Source: Sphagnum magellanicum
Taxonomy: Eukaryota > Streptophyta > Sphagnopsida > Sphagnales > Sphagnaceae
NCBI GenBank assembly: GCA_021904315.1
Contig: CM038918.1
Span: 6,277,349-6,341,348 of the forward strand
DNA: 64,000 nt
Reading direction: 5' to 3'
This document shows positions 12,405-22,923 of the stretch, one piece after another. Both the position numbers and the translations under genes were made by a program. Positions within the stretch are counted from its first letter, which is position 1. Every line of letters starts with the position of its first letter. The notes below the pieces were generated by a model that saw only the letters and a list, made by a program, of their open reading frames with translations, had not been told where the DNA came from and did not search any database.

Positions 12405-13213
12405 ATGATGATCGAACGCGTGTTCGAACCCCACCAGCTACAAACGGTTTTTAGGGTTTCATTGCACGCGCTCTCTCGTCTCGTCTCGTCTCGTCTCGGG
12501 TCGTCCCGTCCGGCCTTGAATGCGCCGTGCCAAATCCTCTGTTACATTGTAGTTGGTCTTTGCGTTGCAATTGCACGAGCATCTTCTCCCCCTTTTGGCG
12601 TCTGCAATCAGGTGCCATTTTTGCTGCAAAATCTGTTCCGTAGATTTGATTTTGATAATTTTGTTTTGCTATTTGGTGCATTTTCGTGTATTCGTGTTGT
12701 AGTATGTTGTTTTTGGTTTGAAGGAGAGTTTGGTATTGGTTTGCTTTGTTTTGTAGTATTGGGAATCTAGTAGGCATCCGGTTTTTGTGGGTGGACGGGG
12801 AGTAGAAGAAGAAGAAAAAGAAGGGGTTGCGATGAGGGGTGCTGAGAAGAATAATCTCCTCCTGTCTGTGGAGTTTGTTTACATCGGAAGATTTTAAGCG
12901 TAGGAAATTGGTGTGATTTGTTTTTTAGGGTTTATAGCAGCAGTTGTTGTGGTTTTTCTCTCTTGAAGGCTTTTTTATTAGGGCATGTTTGTGGTTCTTT
13001 GTATAGTTCACGTGCAGTCTGATGTTTGAATCACCATTAGCCATCTCTTAATTCTTGGGTTTCATTGGGAAACTTTCTTGAGTTTTTTTTTTTTTTTGTC
13101 TTACCAATCTTCCATCCACACTCTTCTCGTCTGAACAACACTTTATTTATTTATTTGGGTGGGTTTGTTTGCCATTTTTTCCATGCAATTGTTGATGTTC
13201 TGTTTTGTGCACA
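12405..13213 (+). promoter_or_regulatory. Promoter and probable 5' leader of the psq-module gene
   Basis: Telo-box cores TTAGGGTTT occur at 12451-12459 and 12925-12933. A CGTCT pentanucleotide run lies at about 12476-12500. A plausible 5' UTR splice donor, CAG/GTGCCA, is at 12611/12612, but I could not fix the matching acceptor. The open frames here show no family resemblance and are taken as leader sequence. Confidence 0.45.
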
Positions 13214-16200
13214 ATGATCGAAACCCAAAATCCTGAAGGCGAGTTGTTTCCTGGGGACCCAAGTGCAAGCCCACCAACAAATGAGTCCCCCTCTGTCTCT
13301 AAACTTCCCCCATCTTCATCACCCGGACGACTGCAGAATCCCCTTCTTCCTAGTGGTGCAGAACTTGTCATACCAGAAGAGTTGGACACTTCATCTGTGG
13401 CAGAGGTTCATCAGCCTGCAGGCACCAAACCAAGAATTGTTGTTGTGGGCGATGCACATGACAGGCAAGCTCTAGATTTTGTTGATGGGCTCAGTTCAGG
13501 GCAGGCTTTGAGTTTTGTTGGCGACCCACACAAAGAGCAAGTTTCATATCTTTTTGCAGGGTCTAGAGAGGGGCACTTTCCCAATATTGCTGCCTCACTG
13601 AGTGAACGTCAACTTCCACTTTTCACTGCTGAAAGCACACATAGGCCAGCTCCTGATGTCGCTGCTGAGAATAGAGACAGTGCAGCTGCAATTGATGTTG
13701 TTACTGAATCCACAGAAAGGAAAGTTTCAAATGTTGTTGTTGTTGTTGAGCCAAGTCAAGGGCAAACTTTAATTGATAATGGCAGAAATGGGGGTGGCCA
13801 AGCTTTCGATGTTGGTAATGATGCAAGGGAAGAGGATGTTTCAGTTGTTGCTCCTAACAGAGAAGAGATAGATTCCAGTGTTGTTTCCAGCCAAATAGAG
13901 GGGCAAGTTCCAACTCTTGTTGCAGACACCAGTGATGGGCAACAAGAAGCTCTGGTTAACAATGTTGCTGATCAGGCAGAAGGGAACCCATCAATTGTTG
14001 TTGTTGGGATTCAAGATGATCAAGCTCCAAATGTTGCTGACAGGCTACATGAAGGGGAAGCTCAAGTGGTTGCTTCTCGGAATAGAGACATGGCAGCTCC
14101 TTTTGCTGCTGCAGAAAGCAGAGGAGAGCAAGGCACAACTGTGGCTGTGGAGACCACAGATGGGCAAATTCCAATTGGTGCTCATGGGCAGAGTGAAGAG
14201 CAAGCTGACATTATGGCTGCAGGGTTTGAAGATGGGCAAGCTTCAGACGCTGCTGTGGAGGACCAAGCCCCAGTTGTTGTTGCAGAGAGCAACACACTGC
14301 CAGCTGAAAGTGTTGCTGCAGGATCAATAGGAGGGGAATCTGCAATTGCCCTCGCTGAGATGAGTGATGTGCCACCTCTGACTATTGATAGGCTGCTGAA
14401 TGAAGAGCAAGTTGCAATTGTTGCTGTGGGAGAAAGCCAAACTCCCAATATCAACACAAATGAGCAGGTACCAGGCATTCTTTTTGAGCCCAGAGAGGGA
14501 CAAACTGCATTTGTTATTGTGGAAACCAGAGAAACACAAGGTAGGAATGTTGTCACACACATTGAGTCCACACAAATTTCAGATGTTGCAGCAAATGGAG
14601 GAGATCAAGATTCAAATATGGTTGGTGAGAGCATGGAAGCTCCTCGTGTTGTTGTCAGTGCAAAGCAAATTCCAAAATTTGCTGTGGGGTCAAGAGGAGG
14701 GCCAGCTCCAAGTGTTGCTGCTGGTATGAGAGAAAGTGAATCTCCCCATGTCTCTGTTGAGGCTGGAGCTACTCAAGCTCCAAGTGTTATTGCAGGACCT
14801 AGAGAAGGCATAGCTCAAAATACTGTTTCTGGCAACCAAGCTCCATATGTTGTCATTGTTCAGGGCTTAGGTAGGCAAGTGCCAAATGCTGCAGCAGGCT
14901 CAAGAGAAGGGCAAGCTACAAATGTTGTTGCAGGGACCAGAGTTGTTGTTGAGGCTAAAGGTCTTGGAGAGCTTGAACCATCTGAAGAAGCCACTAAGCT
15001 TCCAGTGACCAAGAGGAGGAAGATTACTTTAAGGGGCCAGTGGACAAATGACACATTGCAGGAGGCCATATCAGCAGTGAGGCGTGGAGCTATGACATTG
15101 CGCCAAGCAGGAAGGCACTACAACATTCCACCTTCCTCCCTCTCTGATCACATGACTGGCAGGATTACCAAGCGTAAGTACGGGCCCCAGGGAGTGTTAT
15201 CTGTAGAAGAAGAGGCATCAATTGTCAACTGGGTGAGGCAGACTTTAGCTGATGGGTGGCCTGTGGGGATCAAGCAGCTGAAGATGAAGGTGGCAGAGGT
15301 CACAAAAGGACGACCCACACCTTTCACCAAAGGCATCCCAGGGAGCAGCTGGCTGAGGCTGTTCAAGAACAGGCATCCAGATCTGATGATAGGAATGCCA
15401 GAGGTTAGATAAAAGAAGAGCTACAGCCTTCCTTCCACATTAGGTCTTTCTTGTTTCTATACTTATCAGTCACTGTCTAGCTTCTCCTCCATTGAAGATT
15501 ATGTCTGTTGGATTCAAGTAAGGGACTGTCTTAAAGTCCTTGCATGCAGCAGGACTCAGAGTTTTTCAGGAAGCATCCAACAGATAATTGCAATTTTAGG
15601 TTTCTGATTGTGTTCTGGGAAGATGAGCAGATGTACAAAATACTAAGGCTGAACGTCTATGTTCACATGTCTCTGTGCACTAGTTTATCATGGCATTGAT
15701 GTTGTGCATATCTGTGTTGGGTTGACTTGGTGCAGGAAAGATCGAGGCAGAAATCCTCTACCAGGTCCTCTTTTCCCACTCTCACTCCCCCCCATACTTC
15801 TGCAAATGTTGATGGGCTCACAGACGCTGATTCATCTGCACCATACTCTTTACCTTATGTTTTCCAGCTTGAAGATTCCCAAGTGTCTAGTGATGTTCAG
15901 CCTCAAGGCACTGAACTGTCAAATGTCTCTCAGCCAACAGACTCACAACCATCTGCAAATACTAGGGAGCAAGTATCCAAGAGAAAGAGATCCATTGAGA
16001 GGGGACAGTGGACAAGTGATGCTTTGGAAAAGGCCATTGTAGCTGTGAACGGTGGATACATGAGTATGCGCCGAGCTGCAAGGATGTACAACATCCCTCC
16101 TTCATCCCTTTCTGATCACATTAAGGGAAAGGTTGGGAAACGAAAGCCTGGGCTTCAAGATGTGCTATCTGAGGAGGAAGAGGAGTTACTTGTCAAATGG

Positions 16201-19101
16201 GCAATCAAGACCCAAGAGGAGGGCCATCCTTTAACTATCCAGCAATTACAGTTGAAAGTTGCTGAGTTGACAAAAACAAAGGATACTACTACTGGTGGAC
16301 ACAGTCCAGGAGCCAGCTGGTGGAAGCTGTTTAAAGCAAGGCATCCAGAATTGTCAATAGAAAGGGCTGAGGTTAGATGGACTATATCCAGCATGTTGTT
16401 GTCCCTCTTGGGTTTTTGGTGGATTGATGGGTGATGTCTGAGTAAGGATATCAGGCTGCTTGCAGAGGGACCAATATGACATTTTTACCTGTGAACTGAA
16501 TTTTTCTCTCTAGTACTAGGTACTAACTATGAAATTTTGTTGCTCTTAGGCTCATTGTTTCTCATATTGATGTGGAGCTGTCTTGATTTCATGCATGCAG
16601 AAGGGCTCAATCTCAAAACCCTCAGCACCTCTACTTCCTGCTCCAGAAGGCCATTCTCAAAATGGTGAGCAACTTCTATTTTCCCAGCTGGCTGCACCAT
16701 CTCATACAAGTGCTGAATATCCCTCAGCTCTCAAACCATCTGCACCATATCCTTTTGAAATTGCTCAGCTTACAGATCACCAACTTCCAGATGCTGTTGT
16801 TGAGTCTGGAGATATGCAAGTGCCTGATGTTGTGTTGCCCAGCAAGTCCCAACCATCTGGAGCTAGGAAGCTTCAAGTGAGCAAGAAGAGGAAAAGAACT
16901 GAGAGGGGCCAGTGGACGAGTGACACTCTTGCAGAAGCGATTGCAGCCATCAAAAGTGAAGGCATGAGTTTGCGGCAAGCAGCAAGATTTTACAACATTC
17001 CTGCATCCTCACTTTTTGACCACATGACAGGCAGGATAACCAAGCGAAAATATGGTCCCCAGGGGGTGCTGTCAGATGAAGAAGAGGCATCAGTTGTCAA
17101 GTGGGTTCTCAAGATGAAGGAGGATGGACAATCTGTGTCAATCCAGCAACTGAAGTTGAAGGTAGCAGAGATCACACAGTCAAGACCCACACCTTTCACC
17201 AAAGGCATTCCTGGAGACAGTTGGTGGAATCTCTTCAAACGTAGGCATCCTGATTTGTCGATAGGAGTTACTGAGGTGAGACAATCAAGATATAAGCCTT
17301 TCCCCTTAATGTTCATATTCTTGTACTGTCTGTGATTCTTCAATGCCCCTCTGCACCAGTACTCAAAGAATGGCCACCCTTAGCATCAAGTCAGTAACCT
17401 GGCTGCCAGAGTTTGGGTGATGAGCAGGGGTTGGTTCGACCACATAGGAAATTCCCATGATTTGAGTGAGCACTTGAAGCAAGGGTCTACCAATGTCTGA
17501 TGTCATGGATATTTTGTATTTCTATATGCAGATGTTGTGGCATAATGGGCTGCAGCTTGATTGACACAGAAATTGCCATCAAGTAATTCTATCAGTGGCA
17601 GGTTTCAAGGTTGCATTGTAATGTGGTTGAATTTTGTGGGTTTGATGCAGGGAATGTTGAACTCAAACCGTTCATTGTCCACTGTACCCAATCATACAAT
17701 TACCCCTCTCAATGTGCAGCCGCCCATGGATTCACAATTTTCCAATGATGAAAATCCCACTTATTTTCAGCAAATTATTGAGGATTCCATGTATGCCTTG
17801 CCATCTGAAACACGTTCTTCTCCAAGTGGTTCTCATCTCACAAATTTTCAACCATCTGGTGCTGTTAAAAGCCACCACTCCAAGAGAAGGAGAACTGGTC
17901 TGAGGGGACAATGGACAAACGATGCTTTGGCAGAGGCCATAGCAGCTGTTAAACAAGGAGTGATGAATATGCGTCAAGCAGCAAGATTCTATAACATTCC
18001 TCCATCATCTCTTTCTGACCACTTGAAGGGCAAGATAACCAAGCGAAAGTATGGGCCGCAAGGAGTGTTATCTGAGTCTGAAGAGAAATTAGTTGTAGAA
18101 TGGCTACTCCAGAAGCAAGAGGAAGGAGAGGCTGTGTCTATCCGACAACTGAAGTTGAAGGTAGCAGAGATCACAAAAACAAGGCAAACACCATTCACCA
18201 AAGGCATTCCTGGACCTACTTGGTGGAAGCTGTTTAAAGCCAGACATCCTGATCTGTCAATATGTTCATCTGAGGTTAGAGACAATGCAAGCTTTAATTC
18301 ATGTGGGTTCAACAATAGTCTCAATCAGAAATTGAAAACCTATAGTTTGATTGGTTTTATTTCCAATATTCACATTTGGTGATGTGAGTTGTGTTGATCT
18401 GGTTGCAGGGTAGGTCCAACCCAAAACCGTACATTTGTGTCACTCCCCCGATTCCTGCTTCACCATCTCATTCTGCTGAGCAGATTCCCTCAGATTCTCG
18501 ACTTCTAGACATTGAGCATCCAGCAGATTCCCAAGCATTTCCGCCATCTGCTTTAAGTGTTTGTCAGGCAGTGGGTTTGCAACTATCTGCACCTCATATG
18601 TCAAATGTTGATCAACTGACAGAACCTCAAACTCCAAATGATGAGCAGCCCATGGATTCTGAACCATCTGCACATACTAATGTTCAAGTAGGGAAGAGAA
18701 AGGGAATGACTAAGACAGGACAATGGACAAGCGACTCATTGGCAAAGGCCATCATGGCTGTCAAACGGGGAATTATGGGATTACGACAAGCAGCAAGAGC
18801 ACACAACATTCCTCCTTCATCTCTATATGATCACTTAACTGGGAAGATAAAGAAGCGGAAGCGTGGGCAAGGTGTGTTATCTCAGGAGGAAGAGGCCTTG
18901 GTTGTAGAATGGATACTCAAGACCCAAGAGGAGGGGCATTCTGTGACTATCCAGCAGCTGAAGTTGAAAGTAGCAGAGATTACACAATCAAGACCCACAC
19001 CTTTCACAAAAGGGATACCGGGACCCACTTGGTGGAAGCTGTTCAAAGCCAGGCACCCTGATTTGATGATTGTACCAGAGGTTAGGGTGTATAAGAGCTA
19101 A
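13214..19101 (+). CDS. Five-module psq/CENP-B helix-turn-helix protein with long degenerate-repeat N-terminus
   Basis: A large unnamed gene, probably a DNA-binding nuclear protein. Exons: 13214-15403, 15736-16371, 16601-17275, 17651-18274, 18409-19080, all phase 0 at both ends (730, 212, 225, 208 and 224 codons). Each exon ends in one module. A basic KRKR-like patch is followed by GQWTxDxLxxAIxAV and an RQAARxYNIPPSSLSDH psq-type HTH. A second, CENP-B/Tc5-type HTH follows, ending in TPFTKGIPG and WWKLFxARHPDLSI. The linkers are Ser/Pro-rich. Every module stops at a Glu codon abutting a GTTAG/GTGAG donor. Exon 1 adds about 500 residues of degenerate repeats (GQxPxVVAxxRE-like). No DDE catalytic domain is visible. 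The fifth donor (19081) may splice to 19470, giving a very short tail, or be read through to the stop at 19101. The likely ancestor is a pogo/Tigger-type transposase (inference). The start is the first ATG of the frame. Confidence 0.85.
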
Positions 19102-20441
19102 TGCTGCTCCTTTCCTGTTCTGGTTTTTGTAAGATGTATCATGCCAGTTGCGTGCGGTGGTCAGGCTAGTTGCAGAGGGCATTGTGCATGATGAGTTTGA
19201 TGTCTCCATCTCTCTTCAATTTGAAGTCTATGTTTTCTCCAATCACCTGGGTGTGAGAATGCACGTGGAACAGGCCAATTCAGGAAGCATTTCAACCAAG
19301 AAGTGCCAAGTTCTTGGCCACTGACTGCAGTTTGGTAGCAGGTTCTACCAAAAGCAAGGGCTGCACAGATAGCTGCTAAATTCTGCTTGAGCTTCTTAGC
19401 TCTATGTGTGAAAGGGGGATTGGAGCTTCTGTTTGTTGCTTGATTTGTGTCCTGGTGAGGTTTGCTTAGGACTGGTGCAGTAGCTAGGTTTCCAAATAGA
19501 ATGAGCTCAATGGGAATGAGGCTGTTCGGAGGAAGTCAGAGTGATAGTGGGTGCTTGGCGGGTTTCCAATTGCACTCTTGGGCTTATTACTTGACAGCAA
19601 CAGCCCTCACTGCAGGTTTGTACTTCAGTTTAGGAAATCTCTGGCTTACAGGAAAGCCTTCCCAGTGGTGGAATTTGGAAGCATTGTCTGCAGAAACATC
19701 TGGGGTTATTTTACAGCAATTTCTTGATTTCCATGCTGAAACCTCAGTGAAATGTGTGAACACTTGTAAACTGTGTAATGTAGAAAAAGTGGTGCTCAGT
19801 GGTTAGCTTTTTACAAGAAAAGGTACATTCCTTTTCCAAGTGATGGTAGAGAGCTGGAATATCATAGTATTTTAAATGACAGTATGTCGAACCTTCTACC
19901 AGAGTTAGGCAAAGTCCACCAATGACTGGTAGTCTAACATTACATGACCCAGGATGTGATGTGCACCATGCTTTAGCTCTCTTGGAAGCATTATTTCTAC
20001 ATAATCCCTGAAGGTTCTTACAGCAGTGGAATTGTTTTCAAGATGACAGGAGACAGTCTTGAGAAATGAAATGCTGATTTTTTTTGACATGGATTCTCCT
20101 CACAAAGCAGTTGGTTGTATCAGTCAAAGCACATGGCTGACTGATATGGACAAAGTTCTCAATTGGGAGAAAGTTGACATCAAAGAAAAACATGCATAAT
20201 TTTGCAGTTGTTTTGAGCAAAAACATGTGACAAGAAGGAAACCTCTGCTCTGCTACTTAACAATTCCAGAACAGCGTTGAAGCACTCTTACTGTACATGA
20301 ATATGTACCTACTATAATGGAAAGAGATATGGGAGGTTTTGACACTGACAAATCACATGCTATCCCAATTCTACCCAGTTTGAAAGTCTCATATAAGATC
20401 ACTGAGTAAGTTTCAAGGTTGGTTTGTACCTGAAGACAACA
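19102..20441. other. Intergenic region, 3' flanks of convergent psq-module gene and SYF2
   Basis: The plus-strand frame at 19462-19806 has no family resemblance and lies where the 3' UTR or a terminal exon of the psq-module gene would be. The remainder, up to the SYF2 stop at 20442, looks like 3' UTR and spacer. Confidence 0.45.
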
Positions 20442-22586
20442 CTAATCAGGCAAAGCTGTGCCTCTCTCTAGATTATTTTTAATCTCCACAGTGTATTTGC
20501 CAAATGCTCGCTCAATCTTGCGGTTGAAGTGCTCATTGCGGTCATTGATAGAATCCACATCCCTTTCTTCATGAAACTTACGGCGCCGGCTGAATTCCTT
20601 ACGCTTGTGACCCCGATCCACAAGCTCATTCACCATCCTGTCGATATTTGCTTCTGGAAGTTCTGGAGCCTGTTGCCAGGAAAAACCAATAGACCCCACT
20701 GTGATTAACCATTTCACCTGACCAGCTGGAGTAGCTCTTTGCAACACACTCAAGACAGTCCAAGCCATATGTAGCACAGGAATTGAACAAATATTTGTGT
20801 GCCTGACATAGAATGGGTGATATTTTTAGGTGCATATGATGGTGCATGAGGCTGTACCTTGCCATACTGGAGACTGGTGCCATCACGATAGAAGTCAGGA
20901 TCTGCTTTCTGCGCCTCTATATACTCCTCCATGGTCACTTCAACGTTTTTTGTGCGTTTCTTATAGGCATTGTATAATGAGCGTTGGTTGAACACTGTCA
21001 GAAAACACACAAACCAATCAGTGCAATTCCTGGGAAAAGCATTCTCTAAAGGTTACCATCAGCTACTAATGTTTGGATGTTTGCTGCTGTGCACTAATGA
21101 CACTGGCAATCATGTTTGACAGGAAAGAAATAGGATGATATATTCTGTCCAGCAACAAACAGTTTCTCTAGAGTCCAAGAAGATGACAGAAGCAAAAGAA
21201 TTAAATTGACACTCACCATCCCATCCAAATGGGGCAGGCTTCTTATCCCATTTTTTGTATTTGTACTCAGCATCCTCCTGTGTGTCCAACATGTAAGCCT
21301 TGGACATATCCAGGCCATTGGACTCCAGCTGCTTGCCAAGCTTCTTTTGCTTCTCCTCAAACCATTTCTTCTTGGAAATTCCGCGAGACTCTTGAGGAGC
21401 ATCCTCCCGCTTCTTCTCAGCAACTATTGCCATCTGATTTGCCTTGCGAGCCGCATTCTGAACAAACCACCAGACCACAACAGTCACCACACCAGCAATG
21501 TACATTCCCATGCACCACAAACATTTCTCTGTTTCCTTCACATCCTGAGATAAAAGGAGATCCTCACCATAACAAAAAAAACAGCACTACAATACTGTGT
21601 AGAACAACAACATCAATACTGCAGAAGAGAGAGCCCCCATCACCCCTCACCAGTTTCAGCCGCAGGTCAAATAACTTCTTCTCTTTTGCACTAAGACCAG
21701 CATAAACTTCAGTATCAACAGGTTCATCAGCATTGTCTGTGCTTTGGTCTTGAGCTTCAAAGATTTGCTTTCCTTCCATCCCAGCTGATCCCTCACCACC
21801 ATTGGCCTTGATGTCTTCATCTGACTCCTGTGCACTTCCTTGTGTTTCCTTTAACTGGCGTGTAGTATATCCTCTCCCAAATGCTGTTGGTAGCCCTGCA
21901 TCTATGTGTCTAACAGAGTCTGCACATCAAGGTGTCTTTGTGGTTCAGAAAATGGATCAACAATCCATGGTCAGAGGTCATGAACACTTCCTACCTGGTT
22001 TTAAGAGCATGCCACATGTTGCCAGCATCACAAATCAACCCAGCTACACTGATGGTGTTCATCACAGCAACCAGTCCTCCAGGCCACAAGTGTGCATCTT
22101 CAATAAGTAAGCAACAGCCCTAACCCTACAGATGAAGAGACTATCAATTCATCTTCTTCATCTTCTTCTTTCTTCTTTCCTCTCTTCTCGTGAAGGTGTT
22201 CGGACCTTGAACGAAGCAATGGAGATGCTTTTCACATCCTCTCTCTTCTCCATTGATGAAAACTACAGCGGACTTCCGAATTTCATCAAATTCAGCCAAA
22301 AAAAAGGACAAAAAAAGTGATTGATTTTGGAACGCTACCATCCTCTCATACAGACAAACACAGTATGAATCCCCACAGCTAAAAAAGAAGACACAACGGA
22401 GCACAGAAAAGAACAGAACAGGGGCGAGGCGTGCTCATTACCGTCAGAGGTGGTTGCATCCAGCGGCTGTTGCTGTGCTTGAGCGATTCTGCGAAAACAG
22501 TACTCAGAGCATTCATGAAACGGGTTGCTTGCATTGATACATGCAGGGTGCACTCTCCCGTCCGTCTCCACCGAACTCATCACCAT
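20442..22586 (-). CDS. SYF2: Pre-mRNA splicing factor SYF2
   Basis: This is a nuclear splicing factor associated with the NineTeen complex; in yeast Syf2 contacts Clf1. Exons: 22586-22442, 21895-21651, 21457-21217, 20994-20858, 20669-20442, joining in phase to about 331 residues. Plant-specific N-terminus: HPACINASNPFHECSEYCF, a Cys/His-containing segment. The SYF2 core follows: KEKKLFDLRLKL, then AARKANQMAIVAEKKRED, SNGLDMSKAYMLDTQEDAEY, PAPFGWDV, LYNAYKKRTKNVEV, and the C-terminal RRRKFHEERDVDSINDRNE and EIKNNLERGTALPD. ATGs at 22586 and 22580 are both usable starts. All domains are present and there is no sign of decay. It is divergent from HISN2, with about 340 bp between the start codons. 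Confidence 0.95.
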
Positions 22587-22923
22587 CACGAAGCGAAGGA
22601 GCTCCTCCTACTTGAAGCAGCGACAGCGATCAAAGCAAGCAAACGCACAATACAAGGAATGGAATACCAGCTGAAGCAATCACTACCAAAACCAGGGTTT
22701 GTAGGATTAGGGTTAGGGTTTGAAGCTTGGATTAGGATTTGTCTCCAAGCCCTTACCTCCAGCAGTCTCGAGCATCGTTTGTTCTCTTGTTTGAGAGAAT
22801 TCCATCGACGAGAGCATTCGAATGCATTTTGTTTCGCTGCGACTCTTGTGACAAAACTTTCAAGGTTCGATCCAGGAATAGAGTTTTGTTTGTGTGTGTT
22901 AGGGGATCAGGAAAGTTCCAGCA
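22587..22923. promoter_or_regulatory. Compact bidirectional promoter between SYF2 and HISN2
   Basis: Start codons of SYF2 (minus) and HISN2 (plus) are 337 bp apart. The interval contains a telo-box core (TTAGGGTTT, 22713-22721) preceded by another GGATTAGGG. No TATA-like element is obvious. Shared regulation is an inference from spacing. Confidence 0.55.

Noticed and set aside
12405-12770. 121-codon frame before the psq-module gene
   Set aside because: Contains promoter-like telo-box and CGTCT repeats, has no homology I recognise, and an antisense frame of similar length exists; treated as leader.
19462-19806. 114-codon frame as a terminal exon of the psq-module gene
   Set aside because: Splicing from the phase-0 donor at 19080/19081 to the nearby acceptor puts this stretch out of frame (stop after about five codons), and the sequence has no conserved pattern.
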